Shown piece by piece: positions 11,690-23,409 of a DNA stretch of 64,000 nt (position 1 is the first letter of the stretch; every line of letters starts with the position of its first letter). Source of the stretch: Annona cherimola (lineage: Eukaryota > Streptophyta > Magnoliopsida > Magnoliales > Annonaceae); contig CM059971.1 in assembly GCA_030490835.1 (NCBI GenBank), positions 122,048,564 to 122,112,563 on the forward strand, written 5' to 3'. Under the pieces are notes generated by a model, which had not been told where the DNA came from, made no database searches, and saw nothing but the letters and a program-made list of their open reading frames with translations. The position numbers were made by a program, and so were the translations under genes.

Positions 11690-12025
11690 GCTGCAAATGG
11701 GGCCCTATATGATCATAAAGCTAACATTTATCTCACATATATTTAGAATTATTTTACTTTAATAAAATACCAATTTTCATAGAAATCAAATATATATATA
11801 TATGAGCCTCAACTTAAAGTGGTACAAAATTGACATAATAAAATAAATTGATATAAATATTAATATTAAAGTTGTATTTTCAATATCTGAACCGTCAAAA
11901 ATATATTTTTATATAAACAAATAATTATATAAAATATTAGTATATTTTAATACTTGGAGGGTCCACATGGCAACAAACTACATCGTAATTATAGTGTAAT
12001 TCATCTACATAGGATAAGTTCTACG
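11690..12025. mobile_element. Foldback MITE (family C)
   Basis: Carries the family-C chain, for example AATTATTTTACTTTAATAAAATACCAATTTTCAT and ATAAACAAATAATTATATAAAATATTA-like motifs. A close relative of the copy at 34865. Confidence 0.5.
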
Positions 12026-12033
12026 TATAAATA

Positions 12034-12336
12034 TAAGAGCAGTGATCCCGTGAGGCTAACTGTGAGACCCTATTTTTATTTTTATCTTTTTTTTTATAAA
12101 CATGTACAGCTAAACGTATTTAACCTATAAACTAATTTTTACCATTTTTTGATGCTTTTAAATATTTTTATTTTTAAAAACAGTAGCATTTTTTTATAAT
12201 TTTTTAGTAAAAAAAATCCGAAAATACCACTATGTTTAAAAAAAATACTTACAAGCATCCAAAAATGGTAAAATTTGATTTAAAAGTTAAATACAACTCT
12301 ACATGTTTATAAAAAAAATTGGTATGATAATAGAAT
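12034..12336. mobile_element. Foldback MITE (family B), right end cut by a Mutator-like element
   Basis: Starts GTGATCCCGTGAGGCTAAC and continues through the family core past its centre of symmetry, but the right terminus is missing where the 12337 element begins. Confidence 0.5.
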
Positions 12337-13706
12337 GAAAAATTTGCACCATAAACCTTCTAACTTTGCATATTAGCATTATAGACTTTGAAATTTACAT
12401 ATTAGCCTTTTAAACTCTGCCAAGATTTATTTTTGCATTTTACATCCTCTACCCTCATGTTGTTTAATATGCTTTGTTAGGATCCCGATTGCATGCACCT
12501 TGGAGCATGCAGTGTTGTATGCTCTGGGGCGCATACACTTCTTTTTTTTATTTTTTTTTCAATTTTTTTTATAAAACTGTTAATATAAGTGTATGATGCC
12601 TGTTATCGACTCCCATTGTCTGCCAAGAATTCACTGTCATATCTAAGTTTTTTGATTGGTTGGTTGGTTTATTGTTATTAACACCTTTTAACAGCACTAG
12701 CAAATGAAACAGGAATTGGAAGACAGAATCAATTTGGTGTCGAGTCTGGATTTCTAGCGGATTTTCACTGGAATCGTGGAGAAAAGCTGCTACTAGAGAA
12801 AAAACAAAGAGACGGTGATGTGCTACTTTTCCAATGCCATGGCAGCTGGAAATGAAGAAGACAGCTAGGGGTGGTCTTGTTTTGCATTGCTAACAGTTTG
12901 GATGGCATGGATCTACCCTTGATTTCAGTCCCCGACATGCTCGAACAACGATAGTCATCTATGCTTTTTCTCTGACCAACCAACACCCACCACAGATTGC
13001 ATGCCCCTTTCCATGAGCGGCAAAAACCCTTAATAAAACCAAACACACAGCAGCAATGTCCTCAATGTAAGCCATCCATCACAATCCTCCGAAGGCCATG
13101 GCAACCTTCCGCTTGCATCAACCCACCAGAAAAATTCCGACCAATAGCGACACGATCATTTGATTCAACAACCGTTTATGTCGTTAAGCGACGAGCCACT
13201 AGATTCCGCTGGGGAATTTTCGTGGTTGCCGACAAATCAATGACTTCAAGTCGTGTTACTGATTTCCATCGCTACTGATGGAGGAAACAATGTCAGCATA
13301 AAGCTTTTACGCATAGACAAGGGTTTCTAGCGTCGATTCTAGAGATGGTTGGTAGCCATAGCCGTTAACGCATAGCTAGAGCACCAATTTGGTGCTCCAA
13401 CCATACGCACCTATGAACTGGGGGGAGGGAAATTTAGAAGGTTAAATTTGTATTTTTAGTGCGTGCATAAGAATCGTGATGTCTCAAGCCAGCCCTTCTC
13501 CCAACCTCCAACAAGGGAACCCAAACGTCACCCATGGGCATGGGACAAATTCGTTATTTTGAAAATTTTATGTGTGCAAACAACTAGCTCAATGGAGATC
13601 CAAAATGCAAAGACCAAAACTTAACCAAATTTAAAATACTAATACGTAAACTTGACAGTCCAAAATGCTAATACGCAAAGTTATAAGGTTTATGATGCAA
13701 ATTTTC
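12337..13706. mobile_element. Mutator-like element with about 110-bp inverted repeats and non-transposon interior
   Basis: The left end GAAAAATTTGCACCATAAACC and the inverse of the right end GAAAATTTGCATCATAAACC continue to match for roughly 110 bp (CTTTGCATATTAGCATT vs CTTTGCGTATTAGCATT and onwards). The same ends bound the larger element at 56.8-60.0 kb. The interior (about 12600-13550) has higher GC and ORFs of about 93 aa on both strands that I cannot identify; a truncated family-B MITE lies at 12478-12592. No transposase and no clear 9-bp duplication. Possibly a Pack-MULE with decayed cargo. Confidence 0.7.
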
Positions 13707-13948
13707 TTAATATAATACATAATTCTAAATATAATAATAAAATAGATTATAATTTTATGATTATGTGAATCTCATTTTGAACTAGCCGCACCCGAATATT
13801 TTTCGATACATATTAATGTAAGGTGGGCTTTAAATATCAATTGATATTTGTATAATATGACATTTTGATATTATAATAGGAGCATATTTACAACCCTCAT
13901 ACAATGAAAAAAAAATTCATATAAACACCCTAATACTATAGGACATCT

Positions 13949-14236
13949 ACCAACCGAGCCGTGCTCGGTTGGTCACCGAACACGGAATGGAGCTATGCGG
14001 GCGTTCGGTGTCCGACTCGAATCCCACATGTGGGATTTCGGTCAGTAGTAAAAAATTGTTAGTAGGAGCTGTCGTCTCCTGTTCAGTTGTTGAAAGTTGT
14101 ATCTTCCTTATTCTTCGACGGAGCTGTGTCTCCGAATTTCTTCAGAGGAGCTGAGTGTCTCCAAATTTGTAAAAATGTTTCAGAATTTCAATGTAATATG
14201 TGTTGAGATGAATGTAAAAATATACCAATAAAAAAA
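13949..14236 (+). mobile_element. Full-length tRNA-derived SINE with 17-bp TSD
   Basis: A 288-bp element with a pol III A-box-like GTGCTCGGTTGGT near its 5' end, a B-box-like GACTCGAATCCC about 55 bp on, a unique body, and an A-rich 3' tail. It is flanked by the exact 17-bp duplication AATACTATAGGACATCT (13932-13948 and 14237-14253). Its 3' end (GTTTCAGAA..CAATGTAATATGTGTTGAGATG) recurs in a truncated copy at 42157. The ORF of 61 aa inside is incidental. Confidence 0.9.
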
Positions 14237-14287
14237 AATACTATAGGACATCTCAAAAAGAAAAAAATTGTAAAACTCCCATATTAA

Positions 14288-14579
14288 GGGTGTGTTTGAT
14301 TGGATACAAAAAATGCTAATGGAAACTTCTCAATTTAAATTTTTTAACTCTCAATAACTATCTTACTTTTTAACTATTTTTTTATATTTTCTTATATAAG
14401 CAACCATACTTTTCAATCATTTCCACACAACTATCTATATAATTAATATATCTATTTTAACTTTATTCTCTTTCCACATCATCGTTACATCTATCATATC
14501 ACATTATTTTCTATCAACTTAACAACTTCTACCCTAAAAAGTTTTCATTAAAGAGTTTTATCTTTAATCAAACACACTC
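14288..14579. mobile_element. Tourist-like MITE (family A) with TAA duplication
   Basis: Inverted ends GGGTGTGTTTGAT and ATCAAACACACTC, with TAA on both sides (14285-14287 and 14580-14582). A three-base TWA duplication and GGG..GTTTG ends are the mark of PIF/Harbinger Tourist elements. About 292 bp, no coding capacity. Confidence 0.85.
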
Positions 14580-14582
14580 TAA

Positions 14583-15162
14583 ATAAATTATTTTGTTTGC
14601 TTATTACCACTAAATAGCACATATTTGGTCTACATTTTCCAACATAATCATACTCTTTTTTCAGTAACGACTCACTTTTTTTTTAGAAAAATTACTTTAA
14701 CACTCATAATTTTTGAAATCCGAATCTCTTCCACACCTTGTATGATTATACTTTGAATACTATCCTTCTTGATCATATTGTTAATCCTAATTATTTAGTT
14801 TGTCCTGGTGCATTTTTTTAATGTTTCATCTTATTTTACAAGAGCTCATTTTCTTCATTTCTTTTTTCTACAAATCACGCCAAAGAAGAATCCTTAAAAA
14901 TTTTCCCATTAATTTAATGAAGAGTCAAGATCCTCACACCAAAGACACATGCCATGATTGATGATGAGAAAAAATAATATAATATAATAAGAATAATAAT
15001 AAAAAGTAAAGATAAAGAATTTAAAATAAATAAATTAGATGTATAAATAATTATATAGAAATGATTAAAAAAATAAGATAATTACATAAAAAATGAAGAA
15101 ATAATAAAAAAATAAAATAATTACATAGAGTCAAAAATTTTAGTTATTTTTTGCAACAAGGC
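14583..15162. other. AT-rich spacer, nothing recognised
   Basis: Contains a weak family-A-like stretch around 14975-15140 without terminal repeats; otherwise unremarkable. Confidence 0.45.
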
Positions 15163-15500
15163 ACATGAGGGCATCCTGTGTTTGGCCCGAAAACATATTT
15201 TTTTATTTTTTTCAATTTTTTCATAAACATGAATAGTTAAATATATTTAATTTATAAACCACATTTTATTATTTTTTGATATTTTTAATATTTATTTTTT
15301 ATTTTTAAACATAGCAGCATTTCCTTAATTTTCTAAACAAAAAATTATGAAAATGCTAGTGTTTAAAAATATAAAAATAAATACTTAACAATATCCAAAA
15401 CTAGAAAAACTTGATTTATAAATTAAATAAACTTTTTGTGTCCCTAAAAAACTAAAAATACATTAACAAATATATTTTTGGACCAAACACATGCAAAATT
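15163..15500. mobile_element. Foldback MITE (family B)
   Basis: Ends GTGTTTGGCCCGAAAACATAT and its inverse ATTTTTGGACCAAACACATG. The halves are inverse copies across AGCAGCATTTCC..GAAAATGCTAG. Confidence 0.6.
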
Positions 15501-17640
15501 TTAGAGCTCTTTCAACAATTATGTTTGTTAAAGTTGCTAAGGTAAGAAGTTTGGAAGGGGGAGAAGTGTGAGAAGATACGAGCAATACTTAGAAATAAAT
15601 GTTATTTGTATGAAAGAATGGGCAGAATGATGAAAAAGTACAGTGATATAAAAAAAAAATTATGTAGAAAGAATTAGAAAATAAGGTAATTGTTTGAAAA
15701 AGAATTAATGTTTATCCGTAAAGTTTCAATTTCTGTCATATTCCTAAATATCGTTCTCAACTCTATCAAGATAAACTTTTATCACATAATTGAACTTTTT
15801 CAGCATTGCATCTCTTTTGGATGACACTCAAACCTAACGTAAGCTATCCAAGATAATATGATAAAAGATTTACTCGCCCTCTACCAAATATTTTGTTTTG
15901 GTGTATTTGGTGAAAGACGACCAACATGTGTATGAACAATCCGAGCACAAAATATTTTGTGCTTTCGGTCTTGGTGTGCAGAACAACTTCTAAGGTCAGT
16001 AACACAGTGACTAGAAGCATTAAACAGAGTCCCATGACAGAAGAAGCTCATGCATCAGAGAGATTCCCATAGACGAGTCAACATCCTCCCAGCAGAGTAC
16101 TGATGTCCCTGTCTGTTTTTTCATCACTTGCACAAGCAACATTCCTTGAATTGGAACGGCAAATATATATCTCGGTTGAAATTCGAGAAGATGGTGCATC
16201 AAATCTGCTAAAGTGTTTCTTTTAAAGGAGGACAAAACAAGAAGTGCCTCAGATAATGTTCTTTTCACTGTTTCTAACTCAAAGTATATTTAAACCCATC
16301 ACCGGCACTCATAGGCAGAAGCATAAAAGACCAAACACTCGCACAGAATTACAAAAGAACTAGTATTCATAAAAGATTTTGAAAAAATGACATGAAAATC
16401 ATGAAAATTAGAAGACATGTAGGGCAGTTCCCTGAATTAAAACATGATAGAGCATGTAAAACCTTGAGGCTGCCCCGAGGCATCTTGGCCGGGTGAAATA
16501 GAGCTCTTGCACATCATATATTCGATGCAAGGCCCTTTGGATCGGCCAAAGATAGGAAGGAAAAACCAGAATCTTGGGCGTCTAGGCCGGGTGAAATAGA
16601 GCTCTCGCACATTATATATTCCATACAACCCAGGAAGACAATATCTAGAACGGAAGAGACGATGAAGGGATATGTCTAAAACCCCTTCGTTGCAGGGAAG
16701 CAGGAAATCTTTCTGCAATAGAAACGGGTTTCATGGATTTTGTATGCCCGCAACGGAACCGAGCAGCAATGGAAGAGAAAATCGCACCGGAGACGGATCG
16801 CCCGCAGCACGCACTCCTCGACTCCCGGTTCTCTCAAAAGGCAATGGAAAACCCTAAGACAAGTTCACCCATTTATAGGAGATCAGGGAAGTCGACTGTT
16901 CGACGAGAGGCCTCGGAGAGCTGTGAAAAAATAGTGCTCTGGAAGAGCATTTATTTCCTACATCTGCGTATTTCTCTCTCATGCGGCAAAATTTTTTTCT
17001 AGCCGAAATCTGATCCGTCCATTGGGTTCCATATCTACAAGTCATCTCCTGATTCAGAAATTGTAAAAATAAAAATGTTTTTGGCTCTGAGGTTCAATAG
17101 AGGCATTCCTCCCATGCTTTGCCTGCCTATGTCGAATGTGTTGAAACTTGAGATCACGATCGGAGAGTGTAGTACGACCACCACACTAAGCTCAGTTCAA
17201 CCATTTTAATTTTGTTTATTTTAATGAATATGAACATAATAAAAATAATGAAGAAATATAATTTATGGGATACGTATTTTTCAAAAAAATTTACGATTTA
17301 ATTTTTCTAAATTAATTGATAGATAACTTTTGTTTTTTTTCCCCCAGAAATTAGGGGTGGCCAATTCACTTGTCTAGTCCAACTTTTACAACACTGCTAC
17401 ATGGGGCACCTTAAACAAATTTCATTTTGTTGAATAGAAATTTTTATGTTTCTTACTATTTATTATATTTATTTTTAGAAACAATTAAAATAATGGAATG
17501 AGAAATTTAGAACGTATTTTCAAGTGGGTCCCACTCAGCATCCCCATGCATGAAAAAACAAAAGGCGCAGGAGGCATGATCCGCCAACTTAATAATATCT
17601 TATCTCGTCTTTCTTTCCCTCCTTACCACCAAGGGTAAGA
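15501..17640. other. Spacer upstream of the ycf23-type gene; possible gene remnants
   Basis: 15840-16270 (minus) holds two short ORFs in an exon-like base composition, the longer (16020-16268, 82 aa) reading a smooth amphipathic/hydrophobic protein with no family that I recognise. 16670-17050 is a GC-richer patch with overlapping short ORFs on both strands. None joins to another by convincing splice sites. 17150-17640 is AT-rich and should include the promoter and leader of the next gene. Confidence 0.35.
16487..16621. repeat. Two 37-bp direct repeats, 98 bp apart
   Basis: GGCCGGGTGAAATAGAGCTC begins both copies (16487 and 16585) and the following 17 bases differ at two positions only. A local tandem duplication in non-coding or unassigned sequence. 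Confidence 0.8.
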
Positions 17641-17664
17641 TTGATTGACAGAGTAGGAAGGAAA

Positions 17665-20600
17665 ATGGCTCTTGTTGCACTCTCCCCGCCTTTCTCATCC
17701 TCCCTTCACTCATCACTTATCCAACGCCTTCCTCACTGCCCCCCCATAATTCCTTCCCCTCTCAAAAAGACTACTACCGCTTTCACTACAAGAGCATTGC
17801 TTTCTTCTGCAAGGGAGTCTGTTCTGAAAAGTTTCCATGAAAGAAAGGCTCTCAAGGTTACAATTCCCGATCCTCCACTGCTGCCCTTTATCCGCTTGTT
17901 GTCTCATCTTTATCATCCCTGTCCATCTTGGTTGATGGAAGTGCTTTGAACTCCTTGTTTGCTCACTGGAATCGCAGTACTGGAAAGTGTCCTCTGTCCA
18001 TGGGAATCTTCGTGGAAGAACCCCCAACCCCAGCCCCACACCCCCACCCCACCAAACCAAAAAAAAAAAAAAAACACCTTACGATGCAACAGATTTTGTT
18101 ACAAAGAGATTTGTCTATGGTGTTTTGGAACAGGAAAAACCATTCTGCTGAATCCTTTGTTTCTGTTCTGCATCTCTTTGCAACTTCGTATGATTTCTCT
18201 GCTCTCTTGATGTCATGAATATCCCCAAATTGGGTTCTTTTATGTGCAGATCATTTCAGGCTTACAAAATTTTGAGAGAGATCATGTTGCATCAGTTGTT
18301 ACAGCAGCAGATAAGGTTCATCCATCCTATCTCCAATGTTCTTGCTGCCGTGAATGAATAAAATGGTTTCCAACAGTCAAAATTTTGATGACAACCATGC
18401 CATCTTATTGGCTAGTCTCTGTCACTGACAGCCTTATGATCCATACAATTGACAGGGAGGAGCAACCCATGTGGACATAGCTTGTGATCCAGAGCTGGTG
18501 AAAGTTGCCACCGGCATAACTACCCTTCCGGTGATCTCTCTAAACTTGCAACCTGAATTTATGCAGTAGATATTGATGGTACAAATCCATGCTGTGTTTT
18601 TCAAATATATCATAGATCAGACTGGAGAAAAGGGTATCAAAAAACAGTGGGGGTACACCCAAGAAGTTTAGCAATAGCATACAATTTGAAGATAACAACT
18701 GTCTGCATCGTCAATTATCCTAACCTAAATGCCGATTCCAAATTCATACGCCTATCTGAACCTACAACCATGTGTAAACTCCTACAAGATCTGTAAGCAC
18801 AAACTAGATAAGATTTAAATAGAGAAATTTCAGTCACTAAAGAATCAATGAATGGCTGCCCCTGAATATTGTAGCTTCCTTTCCGACATGAAGTCCCTAT
18901 TAAAACTCTATTCTCCTAAATTTGAATTAATCTGAATTTATTTTGAAACTTATTGAATGCATATCTTGCCAGGCCATACATCTACTAACTACAGCTTAAG
19001 CTCTTCTTTGCAGGTCTGTATTTCTTCAGTAGATCCTGAAGCATTCCTTGATGCAGTTGCAGCAGGTGCTCACATGGTTAGAATCGAAAACATCACATTT
19101 ACTGTCATTGTACCATCGTCTAGAGTTCGTATCACTTGATCAGTTCAGCCAACACGAAGTCTTACTGCCACTCACACCATCAGCACCCATCAGAATTCAA
19201 ATGTGTAGTATACAAAATGTTGTGTTTGATTCCTAAACATGTGTCTGAAGTGTCTTTAATTGAAACCACTCAATGTTTGGGGAATTGAGATGAAGTAAAT
19301 CTCAAAAGCGTATAGATTAGTGTGCCATGAGGTAATTGAGAGATTCAACTTCTGGTTCCCTAGTTTAATGTTTCGAATTGAAGTCACAATGACAAGTCAT
19401 GTACACTCAATTCTAGTGATTTCTGCAGGTTGAGATTGGAAATTATGACTCCTTCTATGACATGGGCCGGGTTTTCTCTCCAGAAGAGGTATTTGGAAAC
19501 CTGAGAATACCAACTACAAGCAAAAGTAGTTTAATTTATGATAGAAAAAATGGATTTATAACTTTCTCACCTTTCGTGGCTAAGACCAAGAAAAAAAAGT
19601 CCTTCTCTTGAACATTTAATCGCACTTTTCTTCTTCAGTTTTTAATCTGAAAATTTTGAAGACATAAATATTCCCATCTCAAACAAGAAGTTTTTTTGTT
19701 GTTTTCTTCCCTTCAACTGACTAGCTGTTCTACAGATTCTATGGTTAACAAAGGAAACAAAGAGGATTCTTCCATCAGTGATCCTGTCTGTCACTGTGCC
19801 ACACAGTCTAGACCTCCCTGAACAGGTTAGCATCTCCCACCCATGAATTATATATTCAGTGATGTCGCAATCATTTGTTGAAAATCCAACTATGAGGATG
19901 AACAGATCAAGCTAGCAGAATTGTTGGAGCAAGAAGGTGCTGACATTATTCAAACCGAAGGAGGAAAATGCTCTAGTCCTTCAAAACCTGGTGTTCTAGG
20001 CCTCATTGAGAAGGTAGACAGCTTCGTGTGCCCAAATAGAAATTGCAGTTTAAAACACTGGATTTATATAGTTTGTGGTGAAATTTCTGAGCTGATTTCT
20101 TGTTGTCAGGCAACTCCAACACTGGCAGCTGCATATTCTATTTCACGGGCAGTCAAGATTCCTGTCCTTTGTTCATCTGGCCTGAGTGCTGTTACTGCCC
20201 CAATGGCATTGACAGCAGGTGCTGCTGGCGTGGTATGTAATCAGATACACTTGTTACTTCAAATATGTTTTATTAACAATCATTTGGTCTTTCTGGAAGC
20301 CTCATTCGTTCCATCACTCATAATCAATTTTACTGCATAGATGATACCAAAGGAAGTTAAAGGGCATAGCTGTAGGATCATGGTTTAGAGCCTGCTAACA
20401 GGTTAAGAAACACAACGACTGTGTATATTGGTGATCTGTACATTCACTGTAGAGCAGTAAAAATATGGAAAGAAAAAATGCATCGAAGAGAAGACATGGA
20501 AGATGAGAAAAAGGGCATCCTGAAACACGATGATGAAATTCTTTTATTGAAAATTAGTGGCAAATTGTACAGTGTCAGACCAGGTTATTCTCAACTTTGT

Positions 20601-21136
20601 TGACAAAATAATAAAGTACAAGCAGAAGAGAATGAAGTTTCCAAAGAGTAGATAATTTTGTAACATTGGAAAAACAAATCAGCAACATTAATTGTTCACT
20701 TTTAGCTGTTGCCTTGTACCATTGCCAGAATAGAAAAAAAGAATGTTATGTACCCGTACGTAAATGGGATATGTAAAATAACAAATAGTAGTAGCAGTGG
20801 TAATAAAAGTAAATATTTTCACAGCTCGTCAACACTAACACACAACAGCTTTTTTACTTACTTTTCTGAAGATGTAAGTACAAAAGATAAGGCATATAAT
20901 GATCCATGCTGCCACCAACAATCGTCATTCAATTAGCTTAGCTTTATTAGCGCTTTCTATTGTCTTCTAGTTCATCAAGCTCCACTGTTTGAAGATTACT
21001 CTTTTGAATACAGGGTGTTGGATCTGCAGTAAACAAACTCAATGACATGGTCGCAATGATTGCAGAGGTCAGAAGCATTGCTGACTCATTGGGCCTTTCC
21101 ACATCAACCAAAGAAATGAGAACAGCGGTGCCATAG
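17665..21136 (+). CDS. Nuclear ycf23-type (DUF561) TIM-barrel protein, plastid-targeted, 9 exons
   Basis: Exons 17665-17856, 18250-18315, 18456-18530, 19014-19076, 19429-19488, 19736-19825, 19906-20013, 20110-20232 and 21014-21136 join in phase 0 throughout with GT-AG introns to give 299 aa. The first 50 or so residues are Ser/Thr/Pro-rich with few acids, like a chloroplast transit peptide. The body resembles Ycf23, encoded in red-algal plastids and cyanobacteria and nuclear in land plants: GGATHVDIACDPELVK, VEIGNYDSFYDMGR, LSVTVPHSLDLPEQ, IIQTEGGKCSSPSKPG, the barrel-closing PVLCSSGLSAVTAPMALTAG and GVGSAVNKLNDMVAMIAEV. The fold is that of HisA/tryptophan-synthase-alpha phosphate-binding barrels; the reaction is not known to me. 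The gene is convergent with the PPR gene downstream. Confidence 0.9.
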
Positions 21137-21656
21137 AGTCGTTTTTTTTGTTGTGAAACATAATAATGAAGGTGTATGATATGAAGATAAACCCACTTCT
21201 TGGGTTGAGAGGTGACAATCATGTATAACATCCGATTTTAAAAAATAAAGTCTGATTGAGTGATTAGAGAATCAAAATCCTAACAATGATTGAAACATTC
21301 AAGAAGCGAGCAAGGGAAACATGTAGAGAGAGAGAGAGAGAGAGATTTTGTAACCTAGATCATAAAGTATTCAGACGTGAGAGAGAAAAAGTCATGCAAT
21401 ACGAAACATTGAATTTCAGGAGTAACCAAAGAACCTAGACAAGATCATAAACTGGTGAAAACGCATGATTTTTGCCAGTCGGATCCCCAAAGAGAACGAT
21501 GGAATAGTTCGATCAGACTGCCAACAAAAGGGACATGATTGCAGGACACCGGAAACCAGACAAAAAGGTTGTGAAAATGGTTTCAATGGAGCATTGCCGT
21601 ACAATTTTTCTTCCCATTTGTGTCATGATTCCGTAAAGCCGGATAACGGGAGCAAC
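21137..21656. other. 3' flank of the ycf23-type gene
   Basis: Probable 3' UTR followed by unassigned sequence, with a short (GA)10 tract near 21326-21345. No gene recognised. Confidence 0.45.
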
Positions 21657-21914
21657 CATGCATCCACCTAAAAAACATGTATTTTAAATTTTTTTTATAA
21701 AATTATTACTCTAAATATATTTTGATTTATATAAAGTTTCACCATTTTTTAAGTTTTGTATATATATATATATATAAATGAATTTCAAATATAAGGATAT
21801 TTTAGTCCCCTTTAAATGATTAAAATAATCCTATATTTAAAATTTAAAAATATATACAAATATTTAAAAATTGTAAAAAATTATTTTATAGATTAAATAT
21901 ACCTAGTGCTTATT
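21657..21914. mobile_element. Foldback MITE remnant (family B)
   Basis: Shows the family core in both orientations around CATTTTAGTCC-like central sequence (here GGATATTTTAGTCCCC), but both terminal palindromes are eroded. Confidence 0.45.
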
Positions 21915-22197
21915 TTTTAAACTCAAAAATTTTTTAAACTAAAATTTTTAATCTAAAATTTTTCATTTTTTACAATTATCTTATTTTTTAATCATTTTTT
22001 ACATCTTCCTGTACCACTATCCTATCTTTTAATCATTTCTATATAACGATCCATACAATTAACATATCTATTTTAACTTTATTTTCTTTACTTTTCGTTA
22101 TTATCTCTTATTATATCACATCATTTTCTCCAAATTCAAAAACTTTAACACTAAAAACTTTTCATGCAAAAATTTTATTATTTCCCAAACACACTCT
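21915..22197. mobile_element. Tourist-like MITE (family A), left end lost
   Basis: The right end CCCAAACACACTC is intact and the interior matches the copy at 51376 in the same orientation. The left terminal repeat is missing next to the preceding MITE. Confidence 0.6.
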
Positions 22198-22294
22198 CGA
22201 AATAACAGTTTCATGAAAAAAAAATTTAAAAATTAAAAATATATATTTTGGTTACTTTCATACATCTACATACATTGAATGTATAGAATCATAC

Positions 22295-22600
22295 CTCTCT
22301 CTGACCATGAGTTTTTATCTTTTTAATTTTTTTTTATGAACTTATTTTCCTTAAGTATATTCAACTCATATAACAAATTTTACTATTTTATAAAAGTCAT
22401 AAATTTTGAGAGCATTTAAGTCAATTTTCAACCCTTAAAAACCTTATTTTTAGAAATAAACAATTAATATATAAAAATATTGTAAAATAGTGAACCTTGG
22501 CATGCGGGCTAAATACAACTAGAAAAACATATTTAAGAAAAAATTAAAAATAAATAAGCATTAAGAAAAAAGCATCGCATGTTCCATCTCATGCTAGATG
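22295..22600. mobile_element. Foldback MITE remnant (family B)
   Basis: Contains TTAAGTATATTCAACTCATATAACAAATTTTACTATTTTAT-like core and its inverse near 22450-22560. Ends are unclear. Confidence 0.4.
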
Positions 22601-23409
22601 GATAGATGGACGGACGTGTGTTTCGCACTTGGAAAAACCGAAGTCACCAATATCTGCACTTGGAAGCACTAAAGTCACCACTATCTGGAGGCATGCGATG
22701 CACTTTTCAAGTTTATCATCACCAGCTGTTCTTCTTCTTCTCATGTGAGCTTACTGAAAGGTTGTTCAAGAGGAGCTCAAACCTCCGTAAGGTCGTGTAA
22801 TCTCATAGGAGTATCAGGGGCGAATAGCCCCTCTTCAACTCTTCAGGACCTTTCGATAATGTGCCTGGCATGGGAATATGACATCTTTAGGCAGAGAAAT
22901 AGTGTAGATGACATTATGTTTAAGCCTACCCCTCTACAGGTTATACAATACATTGGGGTTCAAACTCATCATCGCAATGCTGGAAACAGATCAGTTAATT
23001 CTAATTCCGTATTATAATGAAAAGATATGTTACAAAATATCCACTACAAGATGGTCATCTGTTTTTGCCTTAATTAATTTACAAAAAAGAATACATGGAG
23101 AACAGGCAGGATTACACAAACGAAAAATAAGAATTCCTAGAAGAATCTTTTGGCCTTCAGGTATTCAAGACTGACAAAACAGAAAACTAGTATGGTTCCC
23201 TATGGGACTCCTGGACTTGCCAGCTCATCCACTTAGTCGTTTCTTGTACCAATGAGTTTTAACGGGGTGGAAACTAAACCCATCATTCATATCTTTAATG
23301 CTCTGACTAAGAAGAAAAGATCTCCACCATCTGCTGCTTGGCAACCACTAGTGCATATTATGGTGAACTTTGCATCACCCTCCACTTGATTTGACAAGAA
23401 AAACGCAGT
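22601..23409. other. 3' flank of the PPR gene
   Basis: Moderate-GC sequence with only short ORFs. It probably includes the 3' UTR of the minus-strand PPR gene. Confidence 0.4.

Noticed and set aside
17928..18218. 96-aa and 83-aa plus-strand ORFs in ycf23-type intron 1
   Set aside because: They cross a poly-C/poly-A tract in the intron between two well-supported exons and have no similarity.
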